In this document: positions 23,750 to 35,800 of the stretch, one piece after another
Position numbering within the stretch: the stretch's first letter is position 1
How the letters are laid out: each line of letters starts with the position of its first letter
Assembly (NCBI RefSeq): GCF_032854445.1
Contig: NC_088296.1
Coordinates: 6,065,435 to 6,129,434, forward strand
Direction of reading: 5' to 3'
Length of the DNA stretch: 64,000 nt
From: Liolophura sinensis
Lineage: Eukaryota; Mollusca; Polyplacophora; Chitonida; Chitonidae
The notes under the pieces: generated by a model
What the model was told of the DNA's origin: nothing
The model's database searches: none
What the model saw: only the letters and a program-made list of their open reading frames with translations
Made by a program: the position numbers and the translations under genes

Positions 23750-26700
23750 TGCAGCTGACAGTAATGCAATTTTTGATGATAGGTGCGTTAAATTCGCTAC
23801 TATTTAAGCGTTTACTCGAACAGTAAGAATAAAATACTACATGTATAACAGTAAATCCACAGCAGCGACGAAAGATGTGATAGTTGGCAAATGGACACAC
23901 ATAAGCGGTCAAATAGGGTTTTTTTCTCACTGTTCATGTTAATGCACAAATAGCACCAAATTACACAGCCCCTAGTACCATGACAAACAGATTTAGGTAA
24001 AAATTCAGTGATGTTTATAACTTCAATGTATTAGACGTCAGTGGTCAGTTCCTCAAAATACTGTGTTGTCATCATATCTATTATACTAAATAATACTAAA
24101 ACTCTATCTGAGGTAAATAGACAAGATAATTTAAGACATACAACATAAAGAGAAAAACCAGTGCAGCGTCGACAGTGCGAAAGCTGGCAAACGCTCACAT
24201 GATACCGGTGAAACATACTTTCATCAACCTACCCCATTCAGGGCGTCATTCTCACTGTTCACGTAAATGTGTAAATAGTAGCAAATTAAACAGCTCCTAG
24301 CACCATGGCGCAGCAGAAGCAGGCAAAAAATGCAGTGATGTTAATTGCAATATATCACTGATTTAGAAAATGCTGTGTTGTCATCACATTTAACGTACAA
24401 TCAAAACAATGCAAGGAGGTCGTATTTCACCGGTTACGTCATTTGCTAACTATCAAATTGTCGTCGCTACTCTGTTTTAACTCGTATTAGAACAGCTACA
24501 GTCAAAGAGCAACTAAGATACCTTCTCGGGAATAGACAACCTATACACTAAAACGGTACACGAGTTGAATGCTGATTTCGTCCATTTACCTAAAACACCG
24601 CTTGCGTCTGTCCAGCGTCATTGAAAACTGTTGTCTGCTTCTTTGCAAGAGTCCGTCCTAATTTTGACATAATATACTTTCTTGCTTCTTTATTGGTTTT
24701 GTATTAAACGTCGATTTGGGAATTGGCCCTATACCATTATTGACCCAGAACGTTGATATTGGTTGGCTTGTATACGAATGTCTGTTTTGATGCATAAATA
24801 ACAAACTGGTTAGTTTTGTGTTGTATGGTGTGCATATGTTGATTACTGTGTTACCAATACTGACAACAATGTGCAAATCTAACCTGCAAATTTAGTGATG
24901 GTCAGTGCCCAGATTGCAAACAACGATGACAAGTGAATGATCTGAGAACCTAACCTTTGAGGCTTGAGTTGTAGAGCTGCTGGTTCTCCTTGGAGAATAC
25001 CTCGTCACCAGGAATGTACGGACCGTCCGTCTCAAACTCTATCCCGAAAACCATGACGTGATCCTGAAGTCCATCTCCTACAGGCAAAGAAGCCACCACA
25101 GGGATCTGAAGACACCCGAATTTTATGAGTAGTAATGAAATGTCATATATTTGATGTATGTATTTATCTGATTGGTGTTTTCCGCCGGACGCAAGAATAT
25201 TACACTGTGGAAAGAAACCAAATAAGCGGCCCTATGGGAAATCCAAGGCCTTACGCGGCTTACTGGCAGACCGTCACACGTACGACTGGAACAAATTGTC
25301 AAGTCTCTTGTTTGTGATTTTTTTCAGTTATACATTGATAGGCGTTGTTTATGGCAAGCCATGCAGTAATTTATCCTTGTTAAAACCTGTTTACATTCCA
25401 TTTTCGGTATTATATAAGTGTTACATAAGCTAAAGAGTCACGCCCTTTACATTAATCTGGTTCAAGGTGTTTGATAATGACATACACCAGATCGTGGAAC
25501 ATTGTGAACGTGCTCAGGACATTTTCTAAATTACTTTCATCCCGGACATATTTCAATCAATTGGTTTTTTGTGAATGAGTGGAGTGATTCTCAAAGCAGA
25601 CTCCAGTAATAATTGTATTAGACATTTTTAGTAGTAAATCATTATACATAACTTTGATCTTTCCCACCCTCAGCTTCCAGCTTATGCTTCATCCGTCTGA
25701 CTTATTTTCTTGAGAAACAAAAACATATAACAGCAAGCGTCCACACCCACGATTTGAACCGCCACAGACGTTCCCATTCCAGATTCATTCACTATTTACC
25801 CCCAACGATTCCAGGTGCTTCTCTGGGCCAATCCCTGACAACATAAGAAGCTGGGCGGAGCCTATAGTTCCAGCGCTGAGAACAACCTCTTGATTGGCTT
25901 GTACTGTGTGATGGACGTCACTGCGGACAAATTCAACGCCAGTAGCGACCTTGTTTTCAATGATAACCTGTGGAAACAATTTCAGTGGGCGTTGCTTAAT
26001 GACATGAGTGACGTCTTATCTCCGCAATACATAGCCTGCTATACAACAAGACGAACCGGTCCTATAAGGTTCTACATGTCTACTTTGTATGGACCTGTAT
26101 AATGATTATTGAACGGAGGATCTACGGCGCTTTCTATGTATGTATGTAAGGACGCTTAACCTGGAGATAGGGGCTGTATAAAAAAACAGGAATGCAGTTT
26201 GAATATCACCGCTGTGTTTATATGAACATTTGAAATAAAATCATAACCGAGAAACTTTGATAACTTGTATGTATGCTTGGGGTTTGACCTCGTACATAAC
26301 AATTCTTCAGTCATATGAGTACGAGGAGTCATTAGGTGTATACATATACTGTGTCTTCTTGAGGCAGTTGTCCATGCCGCCAAGGTGCTGCTGCCACTAA
26401 TGTCTCACACCTAAGACACCAAACATTACACCACATCCAGTCAAATTATACTGACACCGGGCCGACCAGTCCTGTTTCCTTGCTTTAACCTCTCAATGCT
26501 GGTTGCCAAACGAGGCTGCAAACAAGTACCAGTTTTAAAGTCTTTCGTACAACCCGACCTGGGTTTGATGCCGAGGTCTCACGACTTCGAGGAGGACGCT
26601 CTATCTATTTGGCCACGGACGCGTTACCTTTTATAATTTGTTTTGCTTTATATTAGGATATGGTGTATAATACAAACATGGGCCTTTTAATGTTTAAACA

Positions 26701-29700
26701 TAAAGTAGCGTATACCAAATATTTGATTTGAAGCATCGGACATTACACGTGTATGCCTTTTAGACATTATTGGAAATTGTTGACTATCCCCTATCTTCCG
26801 TTAAAATTGTATATTTTAGATGTTTCATGTTGCTATTAATGAAGCTGGTCTTTAGGAATTTCACTATGGATATTATTCTAACTGTTGACAGTCTGAACTG
26901 TGACATGGAATCTTCCCTTACTCTCACCTTCGTCACATGACAGTGCGTGACTATATCCAAATTACTTCTGTTCATGGCGGGACGTAAGAACGCCTGTGCA
27001 GTGTGACCTCGTCTGCCGTTGCACACATTCATTTGAAGCACCATAAACCCTATAACGAAAACGCAAAAATACAAAATATTGTTTTCTTGTAGAATTTATT
27101 GCCTAACACATTAAAGGAAATTCTTTTAAGTTGTTCGCATGAGCAATGCCGATGTACATGTATTTATTTATCTATTTATTTATTTATTAGATATGCGTTT
27201 AACGACGTATACTCACACTATTTGACTTCTACGACGGTGGCCAGCATTACTGTGGGAGTAAACCGAGGAGAACCCAGGGAAAACCCAAAGCCTTCCGCAA
27301 GTTACTGGCAGGCCTTTCCAGGTACGCCTGGGGAGGGAGCCAGCTTGAGCTGGACTTGAACTCGCATCAGTCGAATTGGTGAGTGAGTCACATTTAGTCA
27401 TATAGTCACATTGCCAGTATAACACAACCCTCCTGTTTTTGCGTTGTACATGCATCGTGTAACAGCTATATAAAACTAGGTTCTACTCTACTGTGCGTTT
27501 GTACGTAGTGTGTTATATTCAGTCATTCGTCAGTGTTGAACGTCGTAAGGGGCTTATCAGGTAAAATGCTTTTCTCGGCATTTCAACAATCAAATAACTA
27601 TAATTATAATTAAGATCCCACATGGCTGCGAGTTCAAAGGGTCGTGTGGGTTTCTTTGTGTAGTGTATTGAATGAATGACCCTTCTTTTACATCGTACAG
27701 GGCCACCGTGGCCGAGGGCACTAGCACACCAACACGGCGCACTGACCCAGGAGCTTCCCACCAATGTGGTCGTTGTGAGTTCAAGACCAGCTCATACTGG
27801 ATTCTTCCCCGGCCGTACGTTGGAAGATCTGCCAGCAACATGCGGACGTTCGTAGGTTTCCCCCGCGATGTGCCCGGTTTTCTCCCACCATAAAATGCTG
27901 GCCGGGGTCGTACAAGTAAAATATTCTCCATGTACACCATTCAAATAAACAAATAAATTTTTGTATTGTGTACTGTTTCTGGGCTAACCTTGTGTGCTTT
28001 TTTGTATCGTGTTTGACGTGCAGGCTCTTGCGCTTTGTATGTTGTTTGGCCTTATAGACTCCCTTCCGTTTCTTTAAATCATTTATATAGCACTAGTCTT
28101 GTTGGGTTTTCTTTGTTTTCTCTGTATTCCTACAAAACCCCTTGCATTTCTCTGTGTCCTTTTTTGCCACATCTTTTTATTCTTTATTACCTGTAGTCTT
28201 TGTTGCGTTTCTTAGTATCATATTACATGAAAAATCACTTTAATCTCTCGACATGGTCTGTTATTGATATGCTCCGTTGCGTTCATTTGTAACATGCTTT
28301 ACCTATAGGCTCTCGTCCACTGTTATCCGTTCTTTTGTATCCCAGCTCCTCTCCTGCTTTCAGGAACATATCCGCCAGGACGGAAAACTTGGACTCAGCA
28401 ACAGACAACGGTCCGCCCACTGCTCGTACACCATCTATGTTAAAACAGGAAGTCGAAGTTCTTTTAACAGTGCAGGGGTGTCACGTATCAAATGCTAGTT
28501 CATCCCACGTCAAAACGTCCATTTTTAGCCGGAGCGGTAGATCCAGGATTAATTCTAGGTCGAGTCACACCTAAGACTTGTTTTCACACCTAAGGAAGTT
28601 GTAACTTCCTCGCTTGGTGTTCAACATAAAGGGGATAGTGCAACGACTGGTTGACCCGTATAACGGCTCGGTCGGGTCGGCTTACTTGCCTTCCGTAAGT
28701 CGTCTCAGTGATGCAGCACTAGATAAAGGAGCTGTGTAAATCCGTCCTGCGACAAGGAGACACATGACATAAAAAAAACCCTAAGGATTCCTTCGTCGTC
28801 ATATGAAAAACTGAAAAAACTGAGTACGACCTTAAAACCCAAGCACTCACTCACTCCATGTTTAGAGCAGAAGACCAGATGTGAGTTCCGTTTTAAGTCA
28901 TGCCAAAAGATTCAAATGAACCACATTGTTGCTATTTCCATGAATGGTCACTCTAGTTTAGCACAGTGTTGAGTGTCATAAACGTCGTTTTGGGAACTGA
29001 CCTTGGGACTAATGACCTGGAACGTCCTTAATGGTTGGTATACGAATGTCTGTTTAGACGCATGGATATTTGACGTCTTCTGCATTTAAATGCTGTGAAG
29101 CAGCAATATCAGTATGTTGGCAAATAATATAAAATACTACAGCATAGCGAATGAGCCGGAGTAGCGACTGATGATAATGTGACAGGTAGCAAATGGCCAC
29201 ACATAACTGATGAAATACAGCCTATGTTCACAGCCCTGACAGCATGGCCGTCATTAACTTACGTGCTTACTTACAAAGTAACAACATGGACTGGCCCTCT
29301 GCCACCATGGGTTACGCAGAAGTAGGTAAGAAACTGCAGTGATCTTACTTAGTAAATCATTAGAGTGGTGGAAACTGCAGTGTTGTGGTCAAGGCCGTTT
29401 GTGATACAAAAAAAAAATAAAATAGATTTATTTGTGAGAATCGCCAATCCTACGATAGAAGCATGAAAAAATGTGAAGAAATTTCCACACGTTCGTTCAA
29501 GTAAATACTCAGTGTAAGTGCGTTTAGCGAAATAGACCGTGTGATATTATGAAATGTTAGCATCCATTCGTCATGTTTTGTTCACAGTTTTGTTAGGATG
29601 ATTATGCATTGAATAAAAACTGTAATTATATTTAGAGTTTTGCTTTCATGTATTATCCTTTCAGTTTTATATCGCGAAAGGTTATAAAACGCGCATGCGC

Positions 29701-32700
29701 TATTTTGAAGATCGTAACGATAAATGGCACATACCGGTTAGTGCCTTGACTGCCTATAATAGCATACGTTGCTTAAAAATTTCCATCTTGTAAATTAACC
29801 CACATGCATGTATTTAACACCTGCCAATTACATTTAGGCTTGCCTGAAGGCTATCAAACATCTGAGTAATCAAAACGGTGGAAATAACCGGTGGACTACC
29901 GATAACGTGAAAGTTATATCAGACTGGGGGGACATGCCATTTGACCTTGACCCCTTATGTGGCTGCAGAATGGTTGCTCTATTCAACCACCTGTAAGCTA
30001 TTAACCTTATTATACGACGATTTTCAGGGAATTTTGTGCAATCGGCTCTTAATTACCTTTTCTATGTGATAAACATTTGGATAAAATTTTGAAAAAAATC
30101 GGGAAAAGGTTGATAGAAAGGTGAGTGTGTGTTTTTCAAACTCACAACGTTGGCCAGGCGCTGTGCAACATTCACGTTGATTGCTGGGAGTGAGTGAGTG
30201 CCTGGGGTCTAACGTCGCACTTAACAATTTTTCAGTCATATGACGACGAAGGAATCCTTAGAGTGCATGTAATGTGCCTCTTTGTTGCAGGACGGATTTC
30301 CATCGCTCTTTTATCTGTTGCTGCTTCACTGAGAAGCTTTACCGAATGCAAGTAAGCAGCCCCGCCCGAGTCATTATACTGATACGGGTCAACCAGTCGT
30401 TGCACTATTCCCTTCATGCTGAACGCCAAGCGAGGAAGTTACAACTTCCTCTTTTAAAGTCTTTGGTGTGACTCGACCCAGGATTGACTCTGGATCTACC
30501 GCTCCTGAACCGAACGTTCTACCAACTGTGCTATCGTGGCCGGTAGAAAACAATGAGCTGTTGCTTAGAAATAATTCTGGATGAAGACTAATTGACGCCT
30601 AATTTTACGTTATTTTTCATACAGCCTCTTTAAGTAGTCAGCATTTTTGTTTAAGCACATGCTAAAACGTTTCAGCATCTAGTCTTTTGCTGTCTAATCT
30701 TTTCGCTCTGCTTTTGTTCATTTATAATCAGCCTTTGTCTTGTTTGTTTTTGCTTACACAACTTTTTTCTTACTGTTGTAGGGTTAAAAAATTATTTATC
30801 TGTTGCCGAATCCTTCGTCACACACAGAATAACTGAGAGGCCCTTTGTGTGTAGAGAGGACTGGTCATTAGTTACAAAAATAGTTAGGCAGAGCAATGGA
30901 ACCGTGTCACAGCCCTTGGGCTCTAGTCTAATTATTTAAATGGTGTTTTACGCTGTACTCAAGAATATTTTACTTATGTTACAGCGGTCAGCAATGTGGT
31001 GGAATGAAAGCAAGCAGAGCCTGGGGGAAATCCACCACTATTATACTTCAAAGGTTGTACTCTCTACTGCGATTTCTTAGTCTCCATTTCGACTGTCTTG
31101 TAGAATCAGTTTCGTGGAAATCGTCTGCAGAGAATATTTGATGAGGAGAAACAGGTCTATGAGTTTACCGTTTGGGCCTCATTATCTCAGATCCTTTGTT
31201 ATTCGTATCCAGATATTGCCGTTTTGGATGCACCTTTAATGAGAAGGTTAGTCAGGTACCTGCCCAAGGTCAGTGGTTTACTCCGATACTATAGTTTCTT
31301 TCCACCCATAACCCTGATCGCCAAGGTGTGCTAAGCAAACAAACACATAAGCTTTTTCTACCTGGCTCACCTTTCTTGATCAGCTCGGGGATAAGACAGT
31401 TCTCCGACTTCAAAAAGTAAGGCAAAATCTGCTCGTATCCCCAACCCTCACATCCTAGCTCTTCCCAACGTTGGTAGTCGAACGGCGTGCCGCGGTTATG
31501 AACCATGTAGTTCAGACTTCCGCTTCCGCCCAACACCTTACCGCGGGCAGTGGGCATTTGCTGAAACATACGCGGAGGAAATGTGGAAATAAAGAAGTAT
31601 GTGATGTCGACATTTGATATACAGAAACCTTGAGTGTTTACATTTGATGGGCCAACTTAGCTTTGGTATCAAAGAGTTGCGAACTTTGTTAATAACGGCC
31701 ATTCACAAGCACACAGCTCACCATCAACGATAAAAAATTCCCCTCGTGTAATTGTCGTTTACATGTGTGCAAAGCCTCAGCTCAGTGCATACAGTGCTTC
31801 TTACGATACCACCCATAACATTAACATTGACTCTAATACACAGTTCACTAAATCATATAGTTTGTAATTCCGTGTGGAGGAAAGCAGTTTACCGTAGCCA
31901 GCCCAGAAATTTACTATACCTGCACGAATAATCTAAAGTGAACAGGCGAGCAGTCAGGTATATCCAGCGAAGCAGTCTACCATAGCCAGGTCAGTGGAGG
32001 AAATAGGTGGGCAGTCTACTGTAACCAGGTTAATTTAACAGAAACGGGCGAAGCGGTCCTAGGTTGTGAGTGAGACGTGGTGTAATAAGTTGGACGTCAT
32101 CTATTTCTTTCTTTTTGGCGTGCTTTTAACAGACTGTATCGGCCATGTTTTTGGATTCCCAATATAAGAGAAACTTAAGGCACCGTACCGCTTTAGTCGT
32201 ACTGTACGCTCTGTATAACAAAAATCTAAACAAGGGTCGTTTGACGTAACAGCGAAAAATGTTTTCTCTTTTCGGTAACTCACCGGGTTGGTTAAAAATG
32301 AGAATTTGCAAGGCTGAACTAATCACTTGTCGCCGCTTTCGTGTTTCTCGAGGTGGAACATTTTGCTTACATTGGACTGTGATTTCTCGGTTGTACGACG
32401 TCACAAAAAGAAAAAGCTACCGCTTTTTTTAAAAATTACATGGTATTTATTTATTTTATTTAATTGTTTTTTTACGCCGTACTCAAGAATATTTCACTTA
32501 TATGACGGCGGTCAGTATTATGGTGGATGGAAACCGGGCAGAGCCCCGGGGGAAACCCACGACAACCCGCAGGTTGCTGCAAGACCTTCCCACATACGGC
32601 TGGAGAGGAAGCCAGCATGAGCTGGACTTGAACTCACAACGACCGCATTGGTGAGAGACTGCTGGGTCATTACGCTGCGCTAGCGCGCTAACTAACTGAG

Positions 32701-32738
32701 CCACGGAGGCCCCCGAAATTACACGGTAGTGGAATAAT

Positions 32739-32833
<95 letters not shown>

Positions 32834-35800
32834 GTCTAGTCTTACCTTTTCTTCTAAAGCTTCTTACCTGGTTTTTCAAACCCTTACAGGCGTGTTTTTG
32901 AGGAACAGTTTTATAATTCCAATCGTATACTGTCTTTTGTAAGGTGCTGCATTTCGCCGGGATGTGGATTTCTGGGAATTCGGTGTCGTCATATCCGGCC
33001 TCCAGAAGCAGAACGGTTACTGACTGGTCCTCGGAAAGTCGGTTAGCCAATACACAACCAGCTGTCCCGCCACCCACTGCGGAGCAAATAATGAAACAAA
33101 ATAATCTTGCTCTACTCACACTCCAGATTTAAACAATATCGTCTCTGCGTCGAAAGAGGCATTCGTATACTACTCCTCAAGCAAAATGGACGTTCCAAGT
33201 CAATAATCGCAGGGCCAAATCCTAAAACGACATTAAAGGCAAACCACCAAAGAACCAAGAATGTATATTAAGTACAAAATTAGGATGGAATCATGCAAAA
33301 GGTGGATGATTTGAGTGCTGGCCTCAATCGCCTAGAGCATACCTTTCACTTTTACAACGTCACTGAAAACTGTTGACTGCTTTGCACAATTCCCTCTTAG
33401 TTCCGTATTTTTATATACGCTCTTAGTTCTGTGATAGTTTTGTAAGACGTTTTGGGAATTGACCTTGCGATTATTGATCTGAATCGTTCATATTCGTTGA
33501 CGGCTGGTATGCGAATGTCTGTCTCGACCTACATCATCACCAAGGTAGAAGCTGTGAGAAGTGCTACTCATGCTGGCTTCCTCCTAACACTATAATGCTG
33601 GCCTTCTTCACTGTGAATACAACGTAAATCACCAATCAAATAAGTAAAATAAATTTGATATGATCAATGTCTAGGATAAGACTGCCAGGGAACCTGTAAG
33701 GCTTGGCAAGTGTAGGAGTTTGACTCACACACTCATATAGCTGAAGGCTGTGACTAACCTCCACCAATAAGAGAGTTTCCAGTTCGAACTCTTTTGTCGT
33801 TAAAGGTTAATATAGTCCTTTTGTATCATTTGACATGTCAAATATGTTGGACAGCATTTTTTGACATTGATTTGGAGATCAACAATCTCATCATTTTCTG
33901 GATCTTCAGAAACTTCTTCAGATCGCAAAGTCTCAGTTGCTCACTTCTTTCTATTTTTCGCATATAAATAACTTCTTCGGAAACCTTTTCCCAGTGCCTA
34001 CCTTATAGTATATGTAACAAACATTCGTATGCCAGCCGTGAACTAGTAAGGCCGTTCCAGGTCAATATTAGCAAGATCAATTCCAAAACACAAACCACCA
34101 AAGAACTGAAAAAGTATATAAAGTATAAAAAAGATGCAGTCACGAAAAGAGAAGAACCTAACATATTTTTAATGATGTTGGAAAGGCCTAAATTAGAGCG
34201 GCGATCAAACCATTAAAAAACTTTCTGAATGTTTTAATTGAGAAAAGACATTTTCCCTTCTGCAGCAAATCATACATTAATTAGCACCTTGCATGAACAG
34301 TAGTCTCTACTCTGATTATATGTGAAATCATAGTCCCTGCTCTGATTATATGTGAAATCATAGTCTCTTCTCTGATTATATGTGAAATCAAAGTCACTTC
34401 CCTGATTATATGTGGAACCATAGTCCCTTCTCTGATTACATGTGAAATCGTAGTCCCTGCTCTGATTATATGTGAAATCGTAGTCACTTCTCTGATTACA
34501 TGTGGAATCATAGTCCCTTCTCTGATTATATGTGAAACCGTAATCCCTGCTCTGATTATATGTGAAATCGTAGTCCATGCTCTGATTATATGTAAAATCA
34601 CAGTCCCTTCTCTGATAATATGTGAAATCGTAGTCCCTGCTCTGATTATATGTGAAATTATAGTCTCTTCTCTGATTATATGTGCAATCGTAGTCCCTTC
34701 TCTGATTATATGTGAAACCGTAATCCCTGCTCTGATTATATGTGAAATCGTAGTCCATGCTCTGATTATATGTAAAATCACAGTCCCTTCTCTGATAATA
34801 TGTGAAGTCGTAGTCCCTGCTCTGATTATATGTGAAATTATAGTCTCTTCTCTGATTATATGTGCAATCGTAGTCCCTTCTCTGATTATATGTGAAATCA
34901 TAGTCACTTCTCTGATTACATATGAAATCGTAATCTCTTCTCTGATTATACGTGAAATCATAGTCCCTGCTCTGATTATATGTGAAATCATAGTCTCTTC
35001 TCTGATTATATGTGAAATCATAGTCCCTTCTCTGATTATATGTGGAATCATAGTCACTTCTCTGATCATATGTGCAATCGTAGTCCTTTCTCTGATTATA
35101 TATGAAATTGTTATCCCTTCTCTGGTTATATGTGAAATCATAGTCTCTTCTCTCATAATATGTAAAATCATAGTTCCTTCTATGAATATATGTGAAATCG
35201 TATTTTTTTCTCTGATTATACGTGAGATCGTAGTCACTGCAACAAGGAGGCACATTACACGTACATGCACTCTAAGGATTCCTTCGTCGTCATATGACTG
35301 AAAAGTTGTTGAGTACGACGTTAAACCCCAAGCACTCACTCACTCATTCACTTCTCTGATTATATGTGAAATCATAGTCCCTTCTCTGATTATATGTGAA
35401 ATCATAGTCCCTTCTCTGATTATATGTGAAATCGTAGTCCCTTCTCTGATTATATGTGAAATCGATGTCCCTTCTCTGATTATATGTGAATTCGAAGTCT
35501 CCTCTCTGATAATATGTGAAATCATAGTCACTTCTCTGATTATATGTAAAATCGTATTTTTTTCCCTGATTATATGTGAAATCGTAGTCACTTCTCTGAT
35601 TATATGTGAAATCACAGTCTCTTCTCTGACTATATATGAAATCATAGTCCCTTTTCTGATTATATGTGAAATCATAGTCACTTCTCTGATTATATGTGAA
35701 ATCGTAGTCCCTTCTCTGATTATATGTGAAATCATAGTCCCTTCTCTGATAATATGTGAAATCATAGTCACTTCTCTGATTATATGTGAAATCATAGTCT

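Noticed and set aside
32688-33119. 143-codon minus frame as a separate gene
   Set aside because: Only its middle is real: it is GMC exon 2 (33076-32868). The rest reads intron and the AT microsatellite.
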